64,000 nucleotides of DNA from Pirellulales bacterium (GTDB taxonomy: Bacteria > Planctomycetota > Planctomycetia > Pirellulales > Lacipirellulaceae). The position numbers were made by a program, and so were the translations under genes. The first letter of the stretch is position 1. The number at the start of each line of letters is the position of its first letter. Shown one piece after another: positions 34,132-43,613 of this stretch. Below the pieces are notes generated by a model, which searched no databases, was not told the DNA's origin, and was given only the letters and a program-made list of their open reading frames with translations. The stretch covers positions 1 through 64,000 of the forward strand of contig JAKVCC010000006.1 in assembly GCA_022448265.1 (NCBI GenBank). Reading direction: 5' to 3'.

Positions 34132-37104
34132 ATGAATTTTAGAAGTATCGCTCATGTTCTAGCAATTGCTTGCGTGTGCCTTGGTGCATCCCATCGCAGC
34201 CTGGCTCATTTTGTCTGGATCGATTCTATAGATGAGGATGGCAAGACAAAAGCGGTGTTGTACTTTTCTGAGTCAGCACACCTGCAGGATTATCGGCTGC
34301 CCAAAAAGATTTCTAAGGCATCTGTTTGGCAAAAGAGCAAGGATAAGAAAAACCAGAAAATTGAAATGAGTGGTGTTGAAACCGATAGTCGGATTGGCCT
34401 GGAAGCAACGCTTAGTATGAGTGGCGATACTGTTTTAGCCGCTACTTGCGACTATGGAATCTACGGAGGTTCCTTGCTGTCTTACTACACTAAGCACATT
34501 CGTTGTTCCAATGTAGATCAGCTGGGATCTGCAGGCCAAATTAAGGAGTTGCAACTAGAAATTGTGCCACGTGTCTTGGAAGGAAAGATCGAATTAACCG
34601 TTCTTTGGAAAGGTAAACCAAAAGCAGATGTCGAAGTCGAGGTAGGTGAGCCCGATGATGAGTCCCATAGCCTGACGACGGACGCTCAAGGACGTGCTCG
34701 CTATCGGCCTACTGCGACTGGACTTGTTGGTGTGCGAGCAGGATTTACGGACAAGGATACTAAAGGTGAACTTGATGGCGAGGAGTATACCGGAGCTACT
34801 CACTACGCAACTTTGACGTTTCGCATAGACACACTTCAATCATTCCCTGAACGGGATGACAAGTTGCCTGATGGTCAAACCGTCTCCGCCATGCCAGCAA
34901 GCGACTATCCCGAATTGACTGAAGGTTTGGCAAGTTTTGGGGGGGCAGTGCGTGACAGCTGGCTGTACGTTTACAGCGGTCATGTTGGCGGGGCGCACGA
35001 TCACTCGCGAGAAAACCTGTCTCAACGCTTTCAGAGATTAAGGCTTGATGGCGGCATGCAGTGGGAAGATCTCCCGATGCAAACTCCACTGCAAGGTTTG
35101 GCTTTGGTTTCTCACAATACGGGCCTCTATCGCATTGGTGGAATGAATGCGCGAAATGCGCCCGAGGAGGACGAAGACTTGCATTCCACAAAAGACTTTG
35201 CCCGTTTCGATCCAACATCACGTAAATGGACCAAGCTGCCAGATTTGCCTGTTGCTCGCTCTTCCCATGATGCTGTAGTTATTGGTGACAAGCTTTATGT
35301 GGCAGGTGGTTGGACGCTCGATGGCGATGGCGAAGGTGCCTGGATCGACAAGGCAATAGTTTTCGATCTCTTAGACCCAACTGGGCATTGGAAGCAACTA
35401 CCAAGAGCCCCATTCGCGCGGCGAGCGTTGGCTGTATCTCATTGGCAAGGACACTTTGTCGTGCTTGGTGGCATCGATTCTGAGGGCGATATTTCTTTTG
35501 AAGTAGATTTGTACAGCCCTGAAACCCAGGAGTGGACGAAAGGGCCCAAGCTGCCTTGGCAGGGCATGGAGGCGTTTGGTATTTCTGCCTGGAACTTGGG
35601 TGGCCAGCTTTATGTGAGTGGGTTGGCCGAGCGTGTCTTTCAGCTGCAGGAAGACGGGCAGAATTGGACCGAGGCAACCGAATTGAAAATCCCAAGGTTC
35701 TTTCATCAGTTATTGCCACTCGATGATGATTCGCTGCTTGCTGTGGCAGGTGCTTCAAGGCGGGGGCACCTCGCACACATTGAGAAGTTGCAGATGACTG
35801 ATGCAACTACTGCTACAAATAAGACAACAACTAGTTCGATAAAGAAAAACACTCATGCTGTACCTGTCAGCAATTCTTCTCCTGCGAAGGCTTCATCTCA
35901 TGTAGAGCCAGCAGTTTTCAATTCCGATGACAGTTCAGCAAGCAACTGGCCGGGCTTTCGTGGCTTGGGCGATAGTGTGTCTACTGCAATCGACTTGCCC
36001 ACACTTTGGAATGATAAAGAAGGTATCGCCTGGGAAGCAGATCTTCCTGGCTATGGACAGTCAAGCCCAATCGTTTGGCAGGACAGGATATTTGTCACAA
36101 CTATGCAGGGTGAAAAGAAGGAGACTCCAACGGTACTCTGCTTTGGCTTGTCGAATGGTGAGGAGAAGTGGAGACGCGAATTCCAAAGTTCTCAGGAGAT
36201 TGAAGCAAGCAACTACGTAACACGAGGTTCGCCTACACCTGTCTGTGATTCCAAAGCAATCTATGCTTTCTTTGAAAGTGGCGAACTTATTGCACTTGAT
36301 CACACAGGAAATAAAATTTGGCAACGCTCTCTCGTCAACGACTATGGTGACTTCCAGGGGAATCACGGGATCGGCAGTTCACTGGCCGCTACTGAAGATG
36401 CCGTGATTGTCCTGGTTAACCATGACGGCCCATCCTACCTCATGGCAGCCAATAAGAGTGATGGCGCGAATTTGTGGAAGGTGGACTATGAGGAACGTGT
36501 CGCATGGTCTTCACCCATCGTCACTCAATATAACGGACGAAGTATCGTTATTGTGTCCGCAGGTGGATTGGTGGAAGCCTATGACGCCAGCTCAGGCAAT
36601 CGCCTTTGGCAAATCGAGGGCTTGCCAGGAAATAATGTCCCCTCTGCTACGGCATCAGGCGACTTGATTTTCATAGGCGCCAAAGATGTTGACTCAAATG
36701 TCGTACTACGTCTAGGTGATCTCTCCACAAACAGAGTTCCTGAAATTCTTTGGCGGTCTGAAAAGCAAAGCTGTAACTTTTGCTCGCCCCTGGTCCATCG
36801 AGGTTTAGTTTATAGCGTCAATCGCTCAGGTGTCGCATTTTGCGTTCATGTGCAGAGTGGCGAGATTGCCTGGAAGCAACGTTTGGGGGACTCCTGCTGG
36901 GCTTCACCATTGGCTGCTGGCGATAGTATCTACTTCTTCACGAAATCTGGAACAACCAGGATTATAAGTCATGGCAATAGCTATAAAGAGCTTGCTGAGA
37001 ACACCCTTACCATCGATCCAGAGACCCGCATCTACGGTATAGCTGCTGTAAACGGCAAGCTGATTCTGCGAACTGGGGGCAGGTTGTTATGCGTTGGAAG
37101 TTGA
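34132..37104 (+). CDS. DUF4198-like / Kelch / PQQ-propeller fusion protein
   Basis: This 990-residue exported protein has three parts. Residues 1-230: signal (SIAHVLAIACVCLGASHRSLA), then HFVWIDSIDEDGKTKAVLYF, the start of DUF4198/NikM-type domains linked to metal uptake in some bacteria. Residues about 260-560: Kelch repeats (YRIGGMNARNA, LYVAGGWTLDGDGEGAWI, FVVLGGIDSEGDIS). A Thr/Ser linker follows. Residues about 615-990: a PQQ-like propeller with the NWPGFRG entry and repeats of the SPIV...RIFVTTMQG, LWKVDYEERVAWSS type. The ATG at 34132 has AAAGGA 8 bases upstream. It is the last gene of the plus-strand run. Function is unknown; a metal-related role is inferred from the first domain. Confidence 0.8.
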   Translation: MNFRSIAHVLAIACVCLGASHRSLAHFVWIDSIDEDGKTKAVLYFSESAHLQDYRLPKKISKASVWQKSKDKKNQKIEMSGVETDSRIGLEATLSMSGDTVLAATCDYGIYGGSLLSYYTKHIRCSNVDQLGSAGQIKELQLEIVPRVLEGKIELTVLWKGKPKADVEVEVGEPDDESHSLTTDAQGRARYRPTATGLVGVRAGFTDKDTKGELDGEEYTGATHYATLTFRIDTLQSFPERDDKLPDGQTVSAMPASDYPELTEGLASFGGAVRDSWLYVYSGHVGGAHDHSRENLSQRFQRLRLDGGMQWEDLPMQTPLQGLALVSHNTGLYRIGGMNARNAPEEDEDLHSTKDFARFDPTSRKWTKLPDLPVARSSHDAVVIGDKLYVAGGWTLDGDGEGAWIDKAIVFDLLDPTGHWKQLPRAPFARRALAVSHWQGHFVVLGGIDSEGDISFEVDLYSPETQEWTKGPKLPWQGMEAFGISAWNLGGQLYVSGLAERVFQLQEDGQNWTEATELKIPRFFHQLLPLDDDSLLAVAGASRRGHLAHIEKLQMTDATTATNKTTTSSIKKNTHAVPVSNSSPAKASSHVEPAVFNSDDSSASNWPGFRGLGDSVSTAIDLPTLWNDKEGIAWEADLPGYGQSSPIVWQDRIFVTTMQGEKKETPTVLCFGLSNGEEKWRREFQSSQEIEASNYVTRGSPTPVCDSKAIYAFFESGELIALDHTGNKIWQRSLVNDYGDFQGNHGIGSSLAATEDAVIVLVNHDGPSYLMAANKSDGANLWKVDYEERVAWSSPIVTQYNGRSIVIVSAGGLVEAYDASSGNRLWQIEGLPGNNVPSATASGDLIFIGAKDVDSNVVLRLGDLSTNRVPEILWRSEKQSCNFCSPLVHRGLVYSVNRSGVAFCVHVQSGEIAWKQRLGDSCWASPLAAGDSIYFFTKSGTTRIISHGNSYKELAENTLTIDPETRIYGIAAVNGKLILRTGGRLLCVGS

Positions 37105-37290
37105 CCTTTCAAAGGAAAGCATGCTTTTTCGATCGCTTTACCGAACATAGAATTGTGTGTCCGAATAGAGTGGGAGCAACGTTAGCCTCGAAAGTGTGGC
37201 GGTGATGTCCACCGCAGGCATTTTGCTGTTTTCGCGGGATGCGATGACCTAGGTGCTGATGTTAAGTCATCTTCTGACACTGATTGGCAT

Positions 37291-37318
37291 AAAAAAACAC
37301 CGCCTGACTCAGGCGGTG
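37291..37318 (-). terminator. ssrA intrinsic terminator
   Basis: On the minus strand CACCGCCTGAGTCAGGCGGTG (37298-37318) is a near-perfect hairpin with a tight loop, followed by seven T residues (37291-37297). It sits 5 bases after the tmRNA 3' end. Confidence 0.9.
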
Positions 37319-37323
37319 CGAAG

Positions 37324-37681
37324 TGGAGGCGGCGGGAATCGAACCCGCGTCCCGTGATATCTCCACGCAAGCATCTACGTGTGTAGTCGGCTGGTTTGGT
37401 TTCGCAGTTGCGGTCACCCAGTCGACCAGGTTACTGCGCTGCTAGCTGGGAACTTGTTTAACGACTAGCGTGCTCAGCAGTGACTAGTCGCGATCCGAAT
37501 TTGGTGACGGACGTCCGGGTCAGTTCGGCTCCAACCCTTAGTCCGGGATGCCTATCTCTAGGCAGCCAAAGCATAATTGCCGTTGGCAACTAAAAGTGTG
37601 ATCAGCTTTTTACGTGGCCCACTGATCAACCACGACACGCCGCTTACGCTTTGCCTATCCGGTCGAACCCTGTTCGCCCCC
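37324..37681 (-). ncRNA. ssrA: tmRNA (transfer-messenger RNA)
   Basis: The 5' end GGGGGCGAACAGGGTTCGAC and the 3' end with a T-arm and acceptor strand (GGACGCGGGTTCGATTCCCG...CGCCTCCA) form the tRNA-like domain with a 7-bp acceptor stem (GGGGGCG:CGCCTCC with one G-U). The CCA is not encoded. The tag open frame at 37558-37587 reads A-N-G-N-Y-A-L-A-A then TAG, so the tag with the non-templated Ala is AANGNYALAA, ending in the usual ALAA degron. It rescues stalled ribosomes. An intrinsic terminator follows. Length is 358 nucleotides. Confidence 0.97.
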
Positions 37682-37991
37682 TGATTTGCAAAAGCGCAGT
37701 GTGAAACCCTATTCTATTCGGCAATTTCACCCAAGGAAAGGAATGAAAGGTGGTGGAATCAGTAGAATGACCGCTGGCCGTTATTGTCAGAGGGCATTGA
37801 TTTTAGCGTTCATTTTGTGTTTCGTGCTGCCAGTATTGGGTTTGGAGCGGCTTGCTGGCTGCTGTCAGCGGGGCGCTCAACCAGAATTGCGACCTGCTGG
37901 ATGGCACGCATGCACGGGCCATCGACCAGTGCCGCAATGGAGGCGAACTGCTCGACCACTTTGGCGACCTGCTGCCATTTAGCTTTAGCTA

Positions 37992-38921
37992 TTAGGTGCC
38001 GGGCAAGTTGGCCTCGATTAATTCTGCCAGTTGCGATTCGAGCGTTGCTACACGCTTGGGGGTCCACCATTTCAGAAAATCTTGCCGAACTGTTTGGGCG
38101 GCATCATGCTCTTCGGCAATGCGCCGGGCCAGATAAGCGGCCCGCTCGTCGGTGGGTAGATTGGTCAGCCACCGCTGAAACATAGCTTGCGCAGTGGCAT
38201 GGTCGTTTAAGCATCCCAAGCGAGTCTGAAGTTTTTTGACCACCGGATAGACGTTGCGGCGCAGCTTCGGTGGAAATGCCGCGCTAAACAGTTCAATCGA
38301 GTAGCGCAGCCTTTTGCCTGCGATGCGCAACGCGTGCAGTTGGGCTATCGTAGGCTGGCTTAAAACCGCTAGGTCAAACATGCCCCGACTAGCGCGGCGC
38401 AACGCCCGACGCGCATAAAGGTTGACCGTCTTGTAGTCTTGCGGGACTTTATCTTCCTCGAGCAACGCCAGGCATTTTTCCAAGCTACGCTGCAGTTTGC
38501 CGCCGTGGGCCTTGGTTTCTACATCCAAGAGTGCCTGTTGTGCCGTGCGACGCGATCGTTTAAGCCGCGCCAGGAGATAATCGATCTGTAGGCTGCCAGG
38601 CGTCTGTTTGGCATCGTCTTTGAGCCGCTCGAGCATTACGTCGGCGTCGCGCGCCGGCCCTGCCGCTTGGCGCAATCGCTTTAGCCACTTGGCTAGTGGG
38701 GTGGGCTTGCCTTGCATTAACGGCTGAAACGCCTTGAGCGCAGCGCTCGCCCGCCGGCAGCTAACCCGAAGTGCGTGTACGTGTTCGATGTCTTGACGAT
38801 ATGCGTGGACGGCGGGCGGCAAGGTTTCTTCGACAGATTGGAGGCGAAGTCGTAGCACGCTGGACGCAAATTGGGCCGCGGGCACCTCAGGCAACTCGAG
38901 AAGAATCCATTTACTGGCCAT
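37992..38921 (-). CDS. CHAD domain protein
   Basis: This 309-residue protein is a CHAD (conserved histidine alpha-helical domain) protein, associated with polyphosphate binding. Conserved histidines lie in HVHALRVSCRRASAALKAF, LHALRIAGKRLRYSIELF and CLNDHATAQ. Basic residues are frequent throughout. There is no accompanying CYTH/triphosphatase domain, which often occurs fused. The ATG at 38921 has no strong ribosome site. It is a lone minus-strand gene beside ssrA. Binding of polyphosphate is known for the family; the role here is inferred. Confidence 0.9.
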   Translation of the reverse strand: MASKWILLELPEVPAAQFASSVLRLRLQSVEETLPPAVHAYRQDIEHVHALRVSCRRASAALKAFQPLMQGKPTPLAKWLKRLRQAAGPARDADVMLERLKDDAKQTPGSLQIDYLLARLKRSRRTAQQALLDVETKAHGGKLQRSLEKCLALLEEDKVPQDYKTVNLYARRALRRASRGMFDLAVLSQPTIAQLHALRIAGKRLRYSIELFSAAFPPKLRRNVYPVVKKLQTRLGCLNDHATAQAMFQRWLTNLPTDERAAYLARRIAEEHDAAQTVRQDFLKWWTPKRVATLESQLAELIEANLPGT

Positions 38922-39048
38922 GCCAGCCTAGCCTAGTTAGTCACCTTGAGTCAGGCAAGTTAGTTTCATCTCCGGGCCGCGTTCCTGGCTGATCGACTTC
39001 TCATTCGTAAAATAGTTCAGGGTGCCAATGGAGATTTCGGAACTAGTT

Positions 39049-39705
39049 TTAAAAAGACTGAAAAATAATCCAAAAAAATGTTATGCCGATGGCGTTGAAG
39101 ATCATGGCCACCGGGAAGCGCCAGTTGGTGCCGGCCTCTCCCTGCTGCCGCTCCCACAGGCGGTGCCGAATAACGAGCTCGATCGAATACACATTGAGTA
39201 CCAGCAGCGGTAAAAAAATGGCTCCAATTACCGCCGCGCGAAAGGCCCGCGTCATGGGCGGAGTTGGGGGCGAAAGTTCGCTATAAGGTTCGTCGTCTTC
39301 GTCGTACTCGTCATCCTCCAAATCGTCGTAGCCCGTGTCCCACGTCTCGCCCGACCAGTCGCTGGCGTAGTAGTCGTTGGCGTCGTCCTCGGCGTCTTCG
39401 TAGGTCGCTGGCGTTTCGCCATAGGTTGCTTCACCCATTTTTGCACCCGTCTCTGCATCGGGGGCGTAATTGCGAAGCACCTTGTCCAGCACTTCGCGTG
39501 CTCGTCGCAGGTCGCCCTGGCGTACAGAGAGTCTGGGTCCGCGCAGGCTGGCTCCGATATGACTGAGCGTGGTCGCGGTATTGGTCTCGTCGAGAAAAGT
39601 CTCGATCCCCTGGGCATTCAGATACTGTTGGGCAATCGTCGCCTCGGAGGGAGTGCCAAACCGCAATAGCGGCACCAGATTGTCGCGAAAGTCGTATTCA
39701 CCCAT
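39049..39705 (-). CDS. DUF2007-like signal-transducer protein with two C-terminal membrane helices
   Basis: The N-terminal 80 residues (LVPLLRFGTPSEATIAQQYL followed by NAQGIETFLDE, and HIGASLRGPRLSVRQGD followed by LRRAREVLDK) match the DUF2007 fold, a small domain of unknown function suggested to be a signal transducer. An Asp/Glu/Tyr-rich acidic stretch follows (EDAEDDANDYYASDW, LEDDEYDEDDEPY). It ends with two membrane helices (AAVIGAIFLPLLVLNVYSI and FPVAMIFNAIGITFFWII). ATG choice: 39705 (MGEYDF) rather than the upstream ATG at 39723; the far longer open frame to 40080 looks non-coding. It is about 218 residues long. Confidence 0.75.
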   Translation of the reverse strand: MGEYDFRDNLVPLLRFGTPSEATIAQQYLNAQGIETFLDETNTATTLSHIGASLRGPRLSVRQGDLRRAREVLDKVLRNYAPDAETGAKMGEATYGETPATYEDAEDDANDYYASDWSGETWDTGYDDLEDDEYDEDDEPYSELSPPTPPMTRAFRAAVIGAIFLPLLVLNVYSIELVIRHRLWERQQGEAGTNWRFPVAMIFNAIGITFFWIIFQSF

Positions 39706-40225
39706 GGCGAATTCCAAACTCATCGTCGGCCGCTGGTAGCACGGAGGTTGGCCCAGGACTGCGGACAAACGTCGCCTGCCTGGGACGGCGCAGACGGCTT
39801 GCGGATGTACCCGGTTACGACGCCTGGACCGAATACAAAAGTAGCCCCAGCAAGGGCCGCCAGTCTGGCTGCCAACGGGGCTGATGGTTGGTCTTCCGGG
39901 TAGTCGGCCGATCGGGCGTATTGTCCGGCAGCTGCTGCGACTTCGCAGCGGAAGCGCTAGCAACCCACCACTAAGAACATCAAGCTGATTCTCATAGCCA
40001 GCGCCCCGCAGTTGTTGCACTGAGGAGAGCGTCTGCCATCGGCCGCGGCTTATTCTATCAATGTCTGTCCAAGGCGGCAACTTTGCAAAAAAACAGCGGG
40101 GCGCTGAACTTGGCGATTACCAGAAAGGTTACGTCTTCGTTGGTGATGCCTGCACCTGGCGGCAGTAGGGCCGATTGAGAACTTGGAACTGTTAGCTCTG
40201 GCCGCGCGGTAGTACAATAGAGCCT
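39706..40225. other. divergent intergenic region, no gene seen
   Basis: About 520 bases between divergent genes. Although the minus-strand frame stays open, the sequence is Arg/Pro/Gly rich and non-protein-like. The two promoters must lie here, but no clear elements stand out. Confidence 0.4.
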
Positions 40226-41389
40226 ATGGTCATCGGAAGCCGATTCTCTTGGATACAAGGTGGCGCTCTAATAGGAGCGATGTGGGCTTTGAGTTTGCAG
40301 GTGTGTGCACTTGAGCATGTCCTGGTCAATAACGACGGCCGGCCGCAAAAGCTTTCGGGTGAGGTCGTGGCTGAAGACTCCGTGGGCAGCCTGCTGCTCG
40401 CTACCGACGAGGGCGGGCTTTGGCAAGTGCAAGCCAATATGATACGCAGTCGCACTAGCGACGATGCAGCCATGGTGCCACTCGACAAAGGGCAGCTCTC
40501 CCAGCGCTTGCTTGCGGAAATGGGGCCGGGATTTCAAGTCCACGAGTCCAAGCACTACGTGGTTGTCTTCAACACGACGCGCACCTACGCCAAATGGTGC
40601 AGCTCGCTATTAGAGCGATTGCAGAACGCCTTCATTGCCTTTTGGAAAAAGAAAGGAAGCCCCGTACGCCAACCGGAGCATCCGCTGGCCGTACTCGTAT
40701 TTGGCGACAAAGCATCTTACATGCGCCATGCGAAGGCAGAACTCGGCGAGGCGGCAGGCAACGCCATCGGCTACTACAGTTTGCAAACCAATCGCATCGT
40801 CATGTACGACCTCACGGGCATGCAAGCTTTGCGCCGGCAGAACAGCCGGCGGGGATCGCTGCATGACATTACGGCCCTTCTCTCTCATCCCGAGGCGGAG
40901 CCTCTGGTGGCGACGATTGTTCATGAGGCTACGCATCAGATAGCCTTCAACTGCGGTCTGCAGAAGCGATTTGTCGACAATCCGGTTTGGCTGGGCGAAG
41001 GACTGGCGATGTTTTTCGAAACGCCTGACCTGGCGAGCCGCCGCAGTTGGAGCGGAATTGGAAACATCAACCATATGCGATGGGGCCGGTTTCAGGACAA
41101 CTTTTCCGCGGGCAAAGTTGGCACACTCAAGAGCCTGATCGTCGACGACAGCCGTATTCGAAATCCACGGACGGCAGTGGATTTATACGCGGAGTCTTGG
41201 GCGTGGACCTATTTTCTCGTCAAGTGGTATCCCAAAGAGTACACCGCATACCTGAAAACGTTGGCCGCCAAGCCACTCTTAACGCCGGATGACAAACACA
41301 CGCGTCTCGCCGACTTCCAGGCCCATTTCGGCGAGAATCTGGAGGCTCTTCAAGATGAGTTTTACCGCCGCATGTCCCGGTTGAGATAG
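40226..41389 (+). CDS. DUF1570-type HEXXH metallopeptidase, exported
   Basis: This 387-residue protein has a signal sequence (GALIGAMWALSLQVCALEH), an SH3-like entry (DGRPQKLSGEVVAEDSVGSL) and a gluzincin-like zinc peptidase core. The motif HEATH (233-237) with the downstream WLGEGLAMFFE (Glu258, likely third ligand) is the DUF1570 signature, preceded by NRIVMYDL. The rest is helical. It stands alone. It is probably a periplasmic peptidase; the substrate is unknown. Confidence 0.85.
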   Translation: MVIGSRFSWIQGGALIGAMWALSLQVCALEHVLVNNDGRPQKLSGEVVAEDSVGSLLLATDEGGLWQVQANMIRSRTSDDAAMVPLDKGQLSQRLLAEMGPGFQVHESKHYVVVFNTTRTYAKWCSSLLERLQNAFIAFWKKKGSPVRQPEHPLAVLVFGDKASYMRHAKAELGEAAGNAIGYYSLQTNRIVMYDLTGMQALRRQNSRRGSLHDITALLSHPEAEPLVATIVHEATHQIAFNCGLQKRFVDNPVWLGEGLAMFFETPDLASRRSWSGIGNINHMRWGRFQDNFSAGKVGTLKSLIVDDSRIRNPRTAVDLYAESWAWTYFLVKWYPKEYTAYLKTLAAKPLLTPDDKHTRLADFQAHFGENLEALQDEFYRRMSRLR

Positions 41390-41706
41390 ATTGGCCCGTG
41401 GGTTCCCAGACGCTTTTCGCTGAGCGGCGAGAATCGGTTGATTATAATGGGACAGTGGGACAAGCGGAGTCATAACGGACATCGTGCCTCCCTGGCCACT
41501 TCGGGGAACATTTGCGTTGCCTGTAGGGCCGCACAGGGCAGTCGCCAACGTCTTGGAGCTTCCCTTGTTAAGGAGTCGCAGCATCTCAATTAGACCCCCA
41601 GAAGGGGGAGACACATCGACAAAAAAATTGCGTAATGGGCACACAACGCTATACTCAGTTTTAAACAGGGGCCGTCTGTTTCCACCCCTTCTATGAGTGA
41701 GAACTA
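41390..41706. other. intergenic region upstream of the subtilase-like gene
   Basis: About 320 bases without a gene. A TATAAT hexamer near 41442 is a possible -10 box, but no matching -35 is evident. No repeat is seen. Confidence 0.4.
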
Positions 41707-43488
41707 ATGCCGTTTTACTCGGTTATGCAGAGGTCTCGTTGCGCGCTTGAAGCGAGATTGCTGCGCGCTGCCCTATCCTTTTGGTTGTTTTGGGCATATT
41801 TGCTCTTCGCCCCTGGACTCCAGGAAGCGAATGCCGATCCGCTGTACGGCAGCTTCATCGGCTATGATCACCTAAAAACTATTTTGGGCGGGTCAACACC
41901 GGACGGAAGCGGGATCAATGTCCAGCATGTCGAAGTGCTTAAGAACAACCTGTATTACGTGCCGAATCCGGTTCTTTACAACGGTACGCATACGAACGTC
42001 ACTCTCAACGCGGGCGTCACTCAGGGCAATTCGGGGATTTCGACCCATGCCAACGGTACAGGGAAAGACTTTTACGGCAACAACAGTATCGCCTCGGGTG
42101 TCTCGGCCATCGACGGCTATGAAGTATTTCACTGGCTCGGTTATGACGTGGTCCACCAGGGCGATGGACAATTTTCTCAGACGCCCGATGCCTCGGGTTT
42201 CTTGAATGTGTTGCAAGGGGCGGGCGCTTTGCCGGACACCAGCAGCGCCCGTGTTGCGAATCATAGCTGGGTGGCCAATTTCTCGAGCACCACCATCCAC
42301 GCTGAATTATTGCGTCGGCTTGATTATGTTGTCGAGAGCGATGACTTCCTGCAAATTGTGGGCATTCCTAACTCGCCCACCACCGCTCGCGCGATATTGG
42401 CAAGTGGGTATAACGACATCGCCGTCGGTCGCACAATCGCGAATCACGCAGAGCTGACTGCTGGTGTCGATTCAGTTTATACGGCTGGACGCGAGTCCCC
42501 GTCCCTTGTCGCTCCCGGCGCCACGACCAGCAGGGCAACGGCAATGGTGTCGTCTGCGGCCACAGTGTTGATGGAAACTGCACAAGAGGGTTCCCTGTCG
42601 AACTTCAATCAAATTACCAACCGTACGCGTACGATCTACCATGCCGAAACCTCGGAGGTCATGCGAGCCGCGCTGATGGCAGGTGCCGACCGGGCCGTTA
42701 ACTTTACCGATCCGAATGCGCAGCTAACGGGTTACGCGATCGATACCTCGAATAACCTGGACTCGAATTACGGTGCTGGTCAGGTCAGCGTGCTGCACAG
42801 CTACAACATCCTGGCGGGCGGTGAGCACGACAGTACCGAAGACGGGGGCAGCGGCGACATCGGTTTTTACGGGTTTGATTACGACCCCAGTTTTGGCGGT
42901 TCGGGCGGCAGCAATTCCACGGGAACCTACGGTTTTACCGCCGGTGTGGATCAGATCTTGAAAGCATCGCTGGTATGGAATCTGGATATTGTCGACGTTA
43001 CCTTTACCGGTGCCACGACCTTGCACAATCTCGATCTCGAACTTTGGGATGCGACGTCGAATCAAAAAATCGTCGGCCTCGGCGCAACTTCCGACAGCAC
43101 GACGGAAAGCACTGAAAACATCTTTTACGATGGGCTAGTTGCCGGTACCGACTACGAAATGCGTGTGGTAGGCGCTGGCGAATTTCAATGGGACTATGGA
43201 ATCGCCTGGCATGTGGTACCCACGATGGCCCCGGACCTGACCTTGGATGGTCGCGTGGATAGCGTGGACCTGGGTGTTATGCTGGAAAACTGGCAGCTTT
43301 ATTCACTGCCTTCTGATGGCGAACTGGATGGCGCGCCTGCGGTGGACGCTATCGACCTGGGCATCTTGCTCGCCGCCTGGTCGCCTCCGCTCGAGGAGGG
43401 TCTGGCCGCCGTGCCCGAGCCATCATCGGATGGAATTGTACTCATTGCGACTCTCTTCTTGGCAATGAACAGGCGTCTTTACGCTTAA
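41707..43488 (+). CDS. subtilase-like PEP-CTERM protein with dockerin remnant
   Basis: This 593-residue exported protein has a long signal (FWLFWAYLLFAPGLQEANA) and a body resembling a subtilisin-type S8 fold: an initial strand GINVQHVEV where the catalytic Asp would sit (Glu here), GISTHANGTGKDFYG as the His motif, and SPSLVAPGATTSRATAMVSSAATVL as the nucleophile region with a Ser. The catalytic Asp is thus replaced, and activity is doubtful. Then comes a Gly/Asn-rich beta domain (GASYGF-type), a dockerin-like stretch (DLTLDGRVDSVDLGVMLENW) and the PEP-CTERM tail VPEPSSDGIVLIATLF. It is adjacent to the DUF1570 gene but 317 bases away. Confidence 0.7.
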   Translation: MPFYSVMQRSRCALEARLLRAALSFWLFWAYLLFAPGLQEANADPLYGSFIGYDHLKTILGGSTPDGSGINVQHVEVLKNNLYYVPNPVLYNGTHTNVTLNAGVTQGNSGISTHANGTGKDFYGNNSIASGVSAIDGYEVFHWLGYDVVHQGDGQFSQTPDASGFLNVLQGAGALPDTSSARVANHSWVANFSSTTIHAELLRRLDYVVESDDFLQIVGIPNSPTTARAILASGYNDIAVGRTIANHAELTAGVDSVYTAGRESPSLVAPGATTSRATAMVSSAATVLMETAQEGSLSNFNQITNRTRTIYHAETSEVMRAALMAGADRAVNFTDPNAQLTGYAIDTSNNLDSNYGAGQVSVLHSYNILAGGEHDSTEDGGSGDIGFYGFDYDPSFGGSGGSNSTGTYGFTAGVDQILKASLVWNLDIVDVTFTGATTLHNLDLELWDATSNQKIVGLGATSDSTTESTENIFYDGLVAGTDYEMRVVGAGEFQWDYGIAWHVVPTMAPDLTLDGRVDSVDLGVMLENWQLYSLPSDGELDGAPAVDAIDLGILLAAWSPPLEEGLAAVPEPSSDGIVLIATLFLAMNRRLYA

Positions 43489-43613
43489 GCCTTTTTCAGC
43501 AATTGGAAGTTGCGTGGGCTTGTGCAGCGGTCCATCCTTCGGGCCAGAATTTCACGGAGCATGTTTTTAAGGACGTCGGTCAGGCGAGCGTCGAGGGTGC
43601 TAGTATCAGGAAC

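Noticed and set aside
37686-37982. 98-codon frame just after ssrA
   Set aside because: No ribosome site or family resemblance; Arg/Cys-rich composition.
39724-40080. N-terminal extension of the DUF2007-like frame
   Set aside because: Arg/Gly/Pro-rich, no domain, and the DUF2007 core begins near 39705.
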